Assembly: GCA_028872685.1 (NCBI GenBank)
Contig: JAPKEI010000180.1
Span: 1-5,914, forward strand
Direction: 5' to 3'
Source of the DNA: Verrucomicrobiota bacterium
GTDB taxonomy: Bacteria > Verrucomicrobiota > Verrucomicrobiia > Limisphaerales > UBA1100
DNA length: 5,914 nucleotides
This document shows positions 1 through 5,914 of the stretch, in pieces. The notes under the pieces were generated by a model. The model saw only the letters and a list, made by a program, of their open reading frames with translations, made no database searches and was not told the origin of the DNA. How positions within the stretch are numbered: position 1 is the stretch's first letter; each line of letters begins with the position of its first letter. Made by a program: the position numbers and the translations under genes.

Positions 1-536
1 TGGAAAAGGAAGGCATCCACTGCAACCTCACGCTGCTCTTCTCCTTCCCCCAAGCTGTCGCCTGCGCCGAGGCCGGGGTGCAGCTCATCTCCCCCTTTGT
101 CGGTCGTATCATGGACTGGCACAAAGCCAAGACCGGCAACGACTACGCTCCCGCCGAAGACCCCGGCGTGCAATCGGTCACCGCAATTTACAACTACTAC
201 AAAAAATTCGATTATGCCACCGAGGTCATGGGTGCGAGCTTCCGCAACACCGGCGAAATCACTGAACTCGCCGGCTGTGACCTTTTAACCATTAGCCCCA
301 ACCTCCTCGAGGAACTACAGGGAACCGAAGGCGACCTCCCCTGCAAGCTCAATGAAGAGACCGCCAACGGCAGCAACGTGGAAAAAATTACCCTCAATGA
401 AACCGCCTTCCGCTGGGAGTTAAACGAAGATCCTTGCGCCACCGAAAAACTAGCCGACGGCATCCGCCGCTTCGCAGCTGACACCGTCAAGCTGGAACAA
501 TTCCTCACCGAAAAACTTAAACTCCAGCCGGCTTAA
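1..536 (+). CDS. tal: Transaldolase, C-terminal part (5' end outside window)
   Basis: Transaldolase moves a dihydroxyacetone unit between sugar phosphates in the non-oxidative pentose phosphate pathway, in the cytoplasm. The reading frame is open from base 3 (bases 1-2 finish an earlier codon) to TAA at 534-536, giving 177 residues. The fragment matches the TalB-type family almost collinearly from about residue 147 of the roughly 317-residue E. coli enzyme. Visible conserved blocks are CNLTLLFSF, LISPFVGRIMDW, YAPAEDPGV and VMGASFRNTGEI. Residues equivalent to TalB Asn154, Thr156, Ser176, Arg181, Ser226 and Arg228 are all present, so the substrate and phosphate pocket looks intact. The Schiff-base lysine (Lys132 in TalB) and the catalytic Asp and Glu lie upstream of the window. 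A GTG at 78 is only an internal valine codon, not the start. Its stop abuts the stop of the convergent cytochrome gene. Assignment is very secure; whether the whole gene is intact cannot be seen. Confidence 0.97.
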   Translation, partial: EKEGIHCNLTLLFSFPQAVACAEAGVQLISPFVGRIMDWHKAKTGNDYAPAEDPGVQSVTAIYNYYKKFDYATEVMGASFRNTGEITELAGCDLLTISPNLLEELQGTEGDLPCKLNEETANGSNVEKITLNETAFRWELNEDPCATEKLADGIRRFAADTVKLEQFLTEKLKLQPA

Positions 537-1733
537 TTATTTCTCCGGCAAAGCCACCTGCTTGTTGCCGCGCAGGTATGCCACCAGATCGCGCAGTTCG
601 TCTTCCTTGAGTGCCAACACAAGGCCTTCCGGCATCATCGAAAAATTCTGCGGATCGATTGCCGCCACATCGCGCTTGGCCACGGTCACCACCTCAGCCG
701 GCGTGGCAATGGTCACCGACTGCCCTTCATTGCGGCGGATGACGCCTACCAATACACGGTTATCTTTTGTGCGCAAAATTGTCGTTCGATAGTCGTTGGG
801 AATCTCTGCATTCGGGTCGAGCATGTTTGTCAGTAGATAATCGAGATTGTTCCGATTGGATCCCGTAATGTCCGGCCCTATCTCGCCACCTTCACCGTAA
901 AGCTTGTGGCACTGCCCGCAGGTGCGTTGAAAGAGTACCCGCCCACGCGGCAAATTGGCCGGGCGATTCACCTTGGCCTCTAGCAATTTTTTATATTTCG
1001 CAATCTCCTTCAGCTTCGCCGCCGGCGTGGATCGGCTCACACCCCAAACCTTGTCGAGTTGCGCGTTGATCTCCTTCACGCCATGCGCGCGCAATTGCCG
1101 CACAATATCCGCCGGCAACTCATTCGCCTTCACCGCACCGCTTGTGACCGCCTCCATCAGCGCTTTGGCAAACAACACCCGCGAAGCCAGCGTGGTAAGC
1201 GCATCGCGTTTGCCCGCCGTATCCAGCTCCGAATAAATCTTTAAAATCGCCGGGGGAGTCTTGGCGTCCTTAAACGCCCCTAGCCCGCGCAACGCCTCAC
1301 GCCGTAGCGCTTCATTTTGAAGAAGTCCCCGCAATGCATCCGGCAACTTCACATCCCGCGCTGCCACTAACGCCCCCAGCGCCTTTTTCCGATCCGCCGG
1401 TTTTGCCTTCTCATCCACCAGCACCTTCCGCAAAGCATCTAGCGCCGCCTTGCTGCCGAAGGTGAGCGAAAGCGACTGCGTCAACTGCCGGACCTCCGCG
1501 TTCGGGCTCTTGGCCAGCTTGGGTGCGATTTCCTTCCAGCCTTTCGGCATTTCGATATTACGCTGACCCTTGAGTGCTGCCGCGATGCCTTTGAGAATAT
1601 CCACTTGAAACGCCGAATCATTCGATTCCTTCAAGATTCCCACCAAGGCAGTCAACGCTTCTCCGTCCTGTCCTTGCACAGGCAAGGGACTGAGAAGCAG
1701 CAGTGCAATTAAAAGAAACAGGATTTTCTTCAT
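537..1733 (-). CDS. Exported HEAT-repeat protein with C-terminal cytochrome c heme domain
   Basis: Probable periplasmic c-type cytochrome of 398 residues. Residues 1-21 form a clear Sec signal peptide (KK then a leucine-rich core), with likely cleavage after PVQG and no lipobox. Residues 25-235 are helical HEAT-like repeats with PVC-family signatures such as ALKGQRNIEMPKGW, KSPNAEVRQ and REALRGLGAF. From about residue 262 comes the TIGR02603-type heme domain: GRVLFQRTCGQCHKLYGEGG has heme-binding Cys272, Cys275 and His276, followed by IGPDITGSNR and FSMMPEGL, where Met366 or Met367 could be the axial ligand. I chose ATG at 1733; a TTG three codons upstream is possible, but the ATG puts MKK at the start of a standard signal peptide. 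No good Shine-Dalgarno is visible. In related PVC proteins this segment is usually the C-terminal half of a larger dehydrogenase-propeller protein; here it stands alone, with a matching N-terminal half at 4775-5914. Likely role (inference): electron acceptor for that dehydrogenase. Confidence 0.93.
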   Translation of the reverse strand: MKKILFLLIALLLLSPLPVQGQDGEALTALVGILKESNDSAFQVDILKGIAAALKGQRNIEMPKGWKEIAPKLAKSPNAEVRQLTQSLSLTFGSKAALDALRKVLVDEKAKPADRKKALGALVAARDVKLPDALRGLLQNEALRREALRGLGAFKDAKTPPAILKIYSELDTAGKRDALTTLASRVLFAKALMEAVTSGAVKANELPADIVRQLRAHGVKEINAQLDKVWGVSRSTPAAKLKEIAKYKKLLEAKVNRPANLPRGRVLFQRTCGQCHKLYGEGGEIGPDITGSNRNNLDYLLTNMLDPNAEIPNDYRTTILRTKDNRVLVGVIRRNEGQSVTIATPAEVVTVAKRDVAAIDPQNFSMMPEGLVLALKEDELRDLVAYLRGNKQVALPEK

Positions 1734-1738
1734 CGAGC

Positions 1739-1837
1739 TCAATTGTCAATCACCAGGCCCCGCTTAGCCAGCCTTTCCAAGTTAGAGGCTTTTAGAAAAA
1801 ATTCCGAAATCTCCGGAAGGATGAGTATTCTCTTCAT
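1739..1837 (-). pseudogene. 32-codon ORF, probable N-terminal stub of a 2-hydroxyacid dehydrogenase
   Basis: A short ORF fills the gap between the S1_7-like sulfatase and the cytochrome gene. Its ATG (1837-1835) overlaps the sulfatase TGA as ATGA, the same coupling seen between the two sulfatases, and it ends with TGA at 1741-1739, five bases before the cytochrome ATG. The 32-residue product begins MKRILILPEISEFFL and ends NLERLAKRGLVIDN. This resembles, from memory, the extreme N-terminus of bacterial D-isomer 2-hydroxyacid dehydrogenases (a beta strand after MK, then an 'LERLxxLGxVVxN'-like segment). The NAD-binding and catalytic domains of such an enzyme (about 300 more residues) are absent, and after the stop the frame gives only two codons (Ala-Arg) before another stop. 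I read it as a gene truncated by deletion or recombination. Alternatives are a genuine small coupled peptide or a chance ORF; a run of 32 open codons is not improbable by itself. A terminator-like hairpin lies inside it, which conflicts with a fully transcribed gene. Confidence 0.45.
1796..1818 (-). terminator. Possible weak intrinsic terminator after the sulfatase pair
   Basis: Read on the minus strand, TTCCG - GAGATTT - CGGAA is a 5-bp inverted repeat, extendable by one G-U pair, directly followed by six Ts. It starts 15 bases past the stop of the S1_7-like sulfatase, a natural place to end the sulfatase transcript. The stem is short and only moderately GC-rich, so termination would be partial at best. 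The same bases encode Leu-Pro-Glu-Ile-Ser-Glu-Phe-Phe in the small coupled ORF, so the run of Ts may simply be Phe-Phe codons. If it works, the cytochrome gene needs its own promoter in about 60 bases; I could not identify one. Confidence 0.35.
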
Positions 1838-3285
1838 TCTCTATCGTCCGTCTTGATGCCGTTCTTTATAGTTCTTTCGAGCCTTCTCTTCATCCGATTA
1901 ATGGTGCTGACGTACTGCGGATTCTTAACTTCGTTCTTAACCTCTACATTGCCTTTGGCATAGTCATAAAATTCTTCTACCAAGATGGCCCCACTCTTGA
2001 ATTCAATCCATTTTGTATAACGATATCTGTCATCCCGAATACTATAACCCATATTCTTCGGTTTCTTCTTGGTGTAATTGTAGGACACTGGTCGAGAAAA
2101 CTGTGAAATGGCAAAGTTCTTCGCTACAGCCTTGCTGTTATCAAGAAGCGGCAGCAAGCTTTTGCCTTCCAGTCCAACAGGCTTCTTAAGTCCGCATAGA
2201 TCAGCTATTGTCGGATAGATATCCAGAAACTCCACGGCTTGCCTGATTACCTTGCCTTTTTCTTTTTGGAATGGAGAAGCAAACAATAGTGGGGCGTTGG
2301 TCCCCATATCATAGTTGGTAAGTTTGCCCCATAGGTTGTGTTCTCCCAGATGAAAACCATGATCTCCATAGAGACAGACAATCGTATTCTTGTTGAGGCC
2401 GAGCCTCTTCAACTCATCAAGCAAACGTCCCACTTGAGTGTCCATATAACTCGTCGCAGCATAGTAGCCGTGCCGTAACTCGGCGGTCTTATCTTTGGTC
2501 ATGGGGCCTTTATCTGGAACATCAGTATATCCCCTAACCTCTTTCCAACTGTGACCAGCAATCAAAGGTGCATCGTTGGGCATCGTCGGATTTTGAGCCT
2601 TGGCCAGTTTGGCACGATCATACATGTCCCAGTATTTTTTCGGTGCGGAAAATGGCAGATGTGGTTTGCGGAAACCCACTGCGAGAAAGAACGATTTGTC
2701 TCGTTTCTTCAGATCGCCCAATGCTTTCACGGCAGCTTCGCTAACAAGACCATCGACATAGGCGGTGTCAGAAACGGGTGCAGATTCCGAGGCCGCCCGT
2801 TTGTGTCCTTTCCCTTTCAGGTTTGCCTCCGTGGCATAGCGCAGCTTGGGATCACGCACATTGTCGTACAGAGGTGCCTCAGACCAAGACGGTGGATCCT
2901 TCGAGGGCTCACCAGACCCATGATAGATCTTGCCGATCGAATGAGTATGATAACCATTTTTCCTAAACAACTGTGGTAATGTAACCACGTCAGGTTTTTC
3001 CTGTCGAAAATGCTTCGAAAGCCCCCAGACACGAATGGTATCGGGTCTCATTCCAGTCATAACTGACGCACGAGAGGGATTACATATGGCAATCTGGCAA
3101 TGGGCATTAACAAATACCGTTCCACGTGAGCCCAACGCATCAATATTGGGGGTTATCGCCAGTTTGTCTCCGAATATACCCAAACTTGAGCGCAGATCAT
3201 CTACCACAATGAACAGGACGTTGGGACGATCCGTCGCGTGAACGATCATCGGCAGGAATAAAATGCACAGGCAAACGCGAATCAT
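1834..3285 (-). CDS. Exported sulfatase, iduronate-2-sulfatase-like (SulfAtlas S1_7-like)
   Basis: Type I formylglycine sulfatase of 483 residues that should hydrolyse sulfate esters on a glycan outside the cytoplasm. Residues 1-17 are a signal peptide, likely cut after IVHA. The alkaline-phosphatase-fold core begins RPNVLFIVVDDLR, with metal ligands Asp29-Asp30. The sulfatase signature is Cys68-Asn-Pro-Ser-Arg72 followed by Thr77-Gly78, canonical C-x-P-S-R, so Cys68 should become formylglycine. Also visible are RPDTIR (80-85), SIGKIYHG (Lys119), GFRKPHLPF (Lys207, His209), SYMDTQVGRLLDEL, GDHGFHLGEH (Asp308, His309) and WGKLTNYD (Lys321). This set follows human iduronate-2-sulfatase closely in order and spacing, so I place it in that family; the true substrate may be another uronate- or fucose-type sulfated glycan. 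The start ATG overlaps the upstream sulfatase stop, implying translational coupling. Codons look AT-richer than in the neighbouring genes. The formylglycine-generating enzyme it needs is not in the window. Confidence 0.94.
   Translation of the reverse strand: MIRVCLCILFLPMIVHATDRPNVLFIVVDDLRSSLGIFGDKLAITPNIDALGSRGTVFVNAHCQIAICNPSRASVMTGMRPDTIRVWGLSKHFRQEKPDVVTLPQLFRKNGYHTHSIGKIYHGSGEPSKDPPSWSEAPLYDNVRDPKLRYATEANLKGKGHKRAASESAPVSDTAYVDGLVSEAAVKALGDLKKRDKSFFLAVGFRKPHLPFSAPKKYWDMYDRAKLAKAQNPTMPNDAPLIAGHSWKEVRGYTDVPDKGPMTKDKTAELRHGYYAATSYMDTQVGRLLDELKRLGLNKNTIVCLYGDHGFHLGEHNLWGKLTNYDMGTNAPLLFASPFQKEKGKVIRQAVEFLDIYPTIADLCGLKKPVGLEGKSLLPLLDNSKAVAKNFAISQFSRPVSYNYTKKKPKNMGYSIRDDRYRYTKWIEFKSGAILVEEFYDYAKGNVEVKNEVKNPQYVSTINRMKRRLERTIKNGIKTDDRE
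3282..3285 (-). other. ATGA start/stop overlap coupling the two sulfatases
   Basis: On the minus strand the four bases ATGA hold both the ATG of the S1_7-like sulfatase and the TGA of the S1_8-like sulfatase. A weak GAAG lies six bases upstream, inside the last codons of the first gene. This arrangement normally means one transcript with re-initiation, and so matched synthesis of the two enzymes. Confidence 0.9.
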
Positions 3286-4739
3286 GGAATCTTCATGAAA
3301 GGTTTATAGTTCAGGGCCTTTCTCTTGGCGGTCCCAGCTTCCCGGATCATGGAAAAAAGCTTGTGGGCAAGCTCAGGGTCTTTCAGGGCGTCCCCTGTCT
3401 CATGTTGCCAATGCAAAAGTTTTGTGGTCAGTCTAGTAAGAGTCTTTTCGTGCCGGGGATCATCGGCAAGGTTCTTAAATTCATAGGGATCAGTTTGCAG
3501 GTCATAAAGCTCATACTTTGGAGGCTGTTTCATCATCTTGTAAGCTCTCCGAACCTGCGGCGACGCAACAGCAAGTAGTTCCGCCTCGGAAGCATTGAAA
3601 AACTTTTTTCCCATCGTGAAGGAATATCCGGGGTTCATCTTTCCGGCGAGGGGATTGTAGATCAGCTTATAACGCATATCGCGCACCGTTCGCTGGGGCC
3701 ATGGATTGTGATTGGAATGAACGTGAAATTCGGTGAATAGATACTGGCGCCACTCCGGATACTCTCCGTGGACGATGGGCTTTAGAGACCTTCCCGGCAG
3801 TGATTTAGGAACCCGCACCTCGGCGATTTCACAGAATGTGGGAAAAAGATCGAGCGTGCTGACCAGCTCCTTCCTTACCTGTCCACCCTTCGTATCTGGC
3901 CAACGTATGATCATAGGTATGCGAACCCCACCCTCATAGGAGGTTCGCTTGCCTCGCAGAAGATCCGCCCCGTGATCACCTATATAGACCACCACGGTGT
4001 TTGCCGCCTTGCCCGAGCCTTTGAGTGCCTTGAGCAGGTCGCCTATATACGAATCAAGTCGCATCATGCAGTTGTAATAGTCCGCGGTCTGCTGCTTGAG
4101 TTCGGGATGGTTGATCCCCATGTAGGCAATGGCATCGACATCCTTGCCAATCAAGGGCTCAGCCGGAAGCTTGTCGACCATCTTGATGAAAGGCCGGTGG
4201 GCATCCGGATAATTCACCTGTAGGTAAAATGGCTCGTCGCTTTCCCGGAAAAACCTCTTTGCACCCTCGACATAGGCAGCCATGTTCTTGCGATTGAAGT
4301 TCGCTTGGGGGATTACCTTGAAGTCAAAGGGAAACGCGCTCTCAGGGTTGATATGTAGTTTGCCGATGATGCCGGTCCGATAACCCGCCTTGCCAAGAGA
4401 CCTCACCACATTCGGGATTTTTTCTGAGTACATCCTATACTTCCAGGTGGCCAATCCAATCTGCCCGTTTTGGTGCGGATATAGCCCGGTCAGGAAAGCC
4501 GCCCGAGATTGCGAACATCCCGCCTGTGGGACATAAGCATTACTGAATAACGTTCCCCGAGCTGCCAGGTTGTCCAGATTGGGAGTACTAATCGGTGTAC
4601 CATAGCAACCAATCTCAGGCCCATTATCCTCCGAGACGATAAATAGAATGTTTGGGCTCTGCCCTGCCTCGGTTGATTGAATAAATCCAACTGAGACCAA
4701 CACCCACACAAACAAAAATATCAGTAACTGGCTTTTCAT
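3282..4739 (-). CDS. Exported sulfatase, heparan N-sulfatase-like (SulfAtlas S1_8-like)
   Basis: Type I sulfatase of 485 residues. Residues 1-25 are a signal peptide with a long hydrophobic core, likely cut after STEA. The core starts SPNILFIVSEDNGPEIGCYG; the usual Asp-Asp metal pair reads Glu37-Asp38. The active-site signature is Cys75-Ser-Gln-Ser-Arg79 followed by Thr84-Gly85, so the usual proline two residues after the cysteine is glutamine. Family-specific blocks are YPHQNGQIGL (87-96), GYRTGIIGKLHINPES (Lys127, His129), PFDF, PDAHRPF (His181), GDHGADLLRGKRTSYEGG (Asp255, His256, Lys264) and the C-terminal YELYDLQTDPYEFKNLADDP. HQNG, RTGIIGK and the PES-x-FPFDF block match human N-sulfoglucosamine sulfohydrolase, hence the placement; the substrate (N-sulfate or O-sulfate, and which glycan) is inferred only. 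The ATG at 4739 follows the dehydrogenase half by 35 bases with no terminator and no clear Shine-Dalgarno, so the genes are probably co-transcribed. Confidence 0.93.
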   Translation of the reverse strand: MKSQLLIFLFVWVLVSVGFIQSTEAGQSPNILFIVSEDNGPEIGCYGTPISTPNLDNLAARGTLFSNAYVPQAGCSQSRAAFLTGLYPHQNGQIGLATWKYRMYSEKIPNVVRSLGKAGYRTGIIGKLHINPESAFPFDFKVIPQANFNRKNMAAYVEGAKRFFRESDEPFYLQVNYPDAHRPFIKMVDKLPAEPLIGKDVDAIAYMGINHPELKQQTADYYNCMMRLDSYIGDLLKALKGSGKAANTVVVYIGDHGADLLRGKRTSYEGGVRIPMIIRWPDTKGGQVRKELVSTLDLFPTFCEIAEVRVPKSLPGRSLKPIVHGEYPEWRQYLFTEFHVHSNHNPWPQRTVRDMRYKLIYNPLAGKMNPGYSFTMGKKFFNASEAELLAVASPQVRRAYKMMKQPPKYELYDLQTDPYEFKNLADDPRHEKTLTRLTTKLLHWQHETGDALKDPELAHKLFSMIREAGTAKRKALNYKPFMKIP

Positions 4740-4774
4740 AGATTCTATATCAGATTCCCAAGAATGAACTAAGC

Positions 4775-5914
4775 TTACGGGCCCGTCGCCATCCGACGGG
4801 TGATAAACTGCCGCACCTTGGAAATTTTGCAGGCAGCTAAAAGCTGCACCGCTGCCTTCTTATCTGCGGCGACTACCGGCTCGGTGGCATACCAGTACAT
4901 TAGCGGCAGATTCTGATCATCCTCATCCTCTGCGTGTCCAAGGAGTGCCTTCAGCACAGGCACGCGCTGCTTCACTGACAAACGCTGCATGGCACTGGCC
5001 AGATACAGGCGAACCAGTGGCGACTTATCTTTCTTCGCCATGCTGACGAATTCATTAAGAACCGTTTCGCTAGGATTTTGATTTTCAGAAAGCAATTGAA
5101 TGGCCCAAGCACGAAGATGTTCGCTTGAATCCTTTAATAAGCCCGCAAGGGTTTCTTCTTTCAAGTGCCCTGTTACGCGCAATGCCCATAAAGCCCGCAG
5201 GCGTAGCGGCACAGAACTGCCTGTCTTCAGAGTTTTTTCCAGTGCAGAAGTATCCGCCTGCCGTTCCTGCAATACCCTACGGGCATGCCGCACAAACCAA
5301 TCGTTCCTGTGCGATTGCAGCTTGAGCAGTTCCGGATTGGACAACTTGTTGATATCGCCCTGCCACGGCTTGGGCTTGCCATAAGTGATCTTGTAAATAC
5401 GGCCCGTATGCTTACGCGTGTTACGGGTGTGATGGCATTCGCCAGTATCGGAAAAATCACTGACATATACCGCCCCGTCCGGACCGTAGGCCAGTGACAC
5501 GCCAACAAACCATGGATCAGCCGCGCGCATAACATCAGGCGCATGCGTTGCCGTGTACCCACTGCCCTTGCGGATCAACCGGTCATGATTCACACGGCGA
5601 CCGTGAATATTATTCATGAACACTTGATTCCGATATTCAGAGGGCCAGTTGTCTCCGAGGTAGATCATCGTGCCACAATGCGCATGGCCGCCGCCGGCCA
5701 CATCCTCCTCGGGCGTGCCTATCCCGGCCCGGATCGTCTTGGTGTTGGTAAAGTGCAAATGATCGGCAATGGTGGAAATGCGTTCATAGGCATATTTGCC
5801 GGTGGGCCGATTACGCCCGGGCTCATAATAAGCGCCTTGGATCACATGAAAGAGATGCGGGTTCACGCAGTTGCACACAAAGGCGTGTCCGTAATCATTC
5901 CAATCGATACCCCA
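4775..5914 (-). CDS. PVC membrane-bound dehydrogenase-type propeller + HEAT protein, C-terminal part (5' end outside window)
   Basis: The frame is open from the window edge (the first visible codons read WGIDWNDYGHAF) to TAA at 4777-4775, giving 379 residues; a GTG at 5878 is an internal valine. Residues 1-180 carry the end of the TIGR02604-type beta-propeller, a PVC family assumed to be a periplasmic sugar or alcohol dehydrogenase relative. Visible blocks are HLFHVIQGAYYEPG, GGGHAHCGTMIYLGDNWP, YRNQVFMNNIHGRRVN, YGPDGAVYVSDFSDTGECHH and TGRIYKITYG. Residues 190-379 are HEAT-like repeats (FVRHARRVLQER, LRLRALWALRVTG, LRAWAIQLLSE, VRLYLASAMQRL) ending with the family block YATEPVVAAD ... ISKVRQFITRRMA. 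Typical relatives continue from here through more HEAT repeats to a cytochrome c domain; this one stops at TGP. The missing part looks like the separate gene at 537-1733. The reaction and substrate are unknown. It is followed after 35 bases by the sulfatases, likely in one transcript. Confidence 0.93.
   Translation of the reverse strand, partial: WGIDWNDYGHAFVCNCVNPHLFHVIQGAYYEPGRNRPTGKYAYERISTIADHLHFTNTKTIRAGIGTPEEDVAGGGHAHCGTMIYLGDNWPSEYRNQVFMNNIHGRRVNHDRLIRKGSGYTATHAPDVMRAADPWFVGVSLAYGPDGAVYVSDFSDTGECHHTRNTRKHTGRIYKITYGKPKPWQGDINKLSNPELLKLQSHRNDWFVRHARRVLQERQADTSALEKTLKTGSSVPLRLRALWALRVTGHLKEETLAGLLKDSSEHLRAWAIQLLSENQNPSETVLNEFVSMAKKDKSPLVRLYLASAMQRLSVKQRVPVLKALLGHAEDEDDQNLPLMYWYATEPVVAADKKAAVQLLAACKISKVRQFITRRMATGP
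4777..4800 (-). repeat. Nested inverted repeats at the 3' end of the dehydrogenase half
   Basis: CCCGTCG (4782-4788) and CGACGGG (4794-4800) form a perfect 7-bp GC-rich stem with a 5-base loop, over the codons for the last residues RRMATG. Overlapping it is the 10-bp palindrome ACGGGCCCGT (4777-4786), which reaches into the stop codon. The two structures compete for the same arm. No T-run follows on the minus strand, so this is not a standard intrinsic terminator. It could slow ribosomes or RNA decay, mark a recombination site, or be a codon coincidence. Confidence 0.6.

Noticed and set aside
527..549. GCCGG/CCGGC inverted repeat as a bidirectional terminator
   Set aside because: The stem is 5 bp with a 13-base loop and no T-run follows on either strand; not a convincing intrinsic terminator.
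1744..1749. Minus-strand TTGACA, a perfect -35 hexamer match
   Set aside because: It is only 11 bases upstream of the chosen cytochrome ATG, leaving no room for a -10 box and leader. It lies in the stub ORF codons GTG-ATT-GAC-AAT.
2551..2979. 142-codon plus-strand ORF antisense to the S1_7-like sulfatase
   Set aside because: It lies wholly inside a strongly conserved gene on the other strand, and its product (rich in Arg, Cys, Phe and Trp) matches no family I know.
3282..4739. Two adjacent sulfatases as a recent tandem duplication
   Set aside because: They share only the generic sulfatase core; signatures, C-termini and inter-motif spacing differ and fit two different sulfatase families.
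4740..4757. Direct repeat AGATTC spaced 12 bases, just upstream of the S1_8-like sulfatase start
   Set aside because: Six-base repeats in AT-rich sequence are expected by chance; there is no inverted symmetry or promoter spacing to support an operator.
5866..5877. Cys-Asn-Cys near the window-edge of the dehydrogenase half as a possible heme site
   Set aside because: The spacing is CxC, not CxxCH, and the segment aligns with the propeller block normally reading '...NPHLFHVIQGAYY'.

Overview
The window looks like part of a PVC-superphylum genome, most likely Verrucomicrobiota or Planctomycetota. The evidence is two genes carrying the domains known from those phyla as the 'putative heme-binding domain' (TIGR02603 type) and the 'putative membrane-bound dehydrogenase domain' (TIGR02604 type), next to exported formylglycine sulfatases. 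Assignments rest on motif recognition by eye; no database search was run. I saw no tRNA, rRNA, CRISPR array, transposase or integrase.

Layout. Bases 1-536 (+) are the C-terminal half of a TalB-type transaldolase cut by the window edge. Everything else is on the minus strand. In transcription order: (i) 5914-4775, a dehydrogenase-type beta-propeller with HEAT-like repeats, N-terminus outside the window; (ii) 4739-3282, an exported sulfatase resembling heparan N-sulfatase (SulfAtlas S1_8-like); (iii) 3285-1834, an exported sulfatase resembling iduronate-2-sulfatase (S1_7-like), coupled to (ii) by a 4-base ATGA overlap; (iv) 1837-1739, a 32-codon ORF coupled to (iii) by another ATGA overlap, which reads like the N-terminal stub of a 2-hydroxyacid dehydrogenase; (v) 1733-537, an exported HEAT-repeat protein with a C-terminal CxxCH cytochrome domain, ending directly against the transaldolase stop codon.

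Main observation. Genes (i) and (v) look like the two halves of one well-known PVC protein, propeller + HEAT + cytochrome c. Here they are separate genes, with a sulfatase pair and a gene stub between them. The downstream half has its own signal peptide, so both halves could meet in the periplasm. The stub and a strong hairpin at the last codons of (i) suggest a past rearrangement. An ancestral unfused arrangement is the alternative.

Working together (inference). The sulfatases would remove sulfate esters or N-sulfates from a sulfated glycan. The propeller/cytochrome pair would oxidise a released sugar or similar substrate and pass electrons to a periplasmic chain. The stub is probably non-functional. 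Transaldolase is a housekeeping pentose-phosphate enzyme and is likely an unrelated neighbour.
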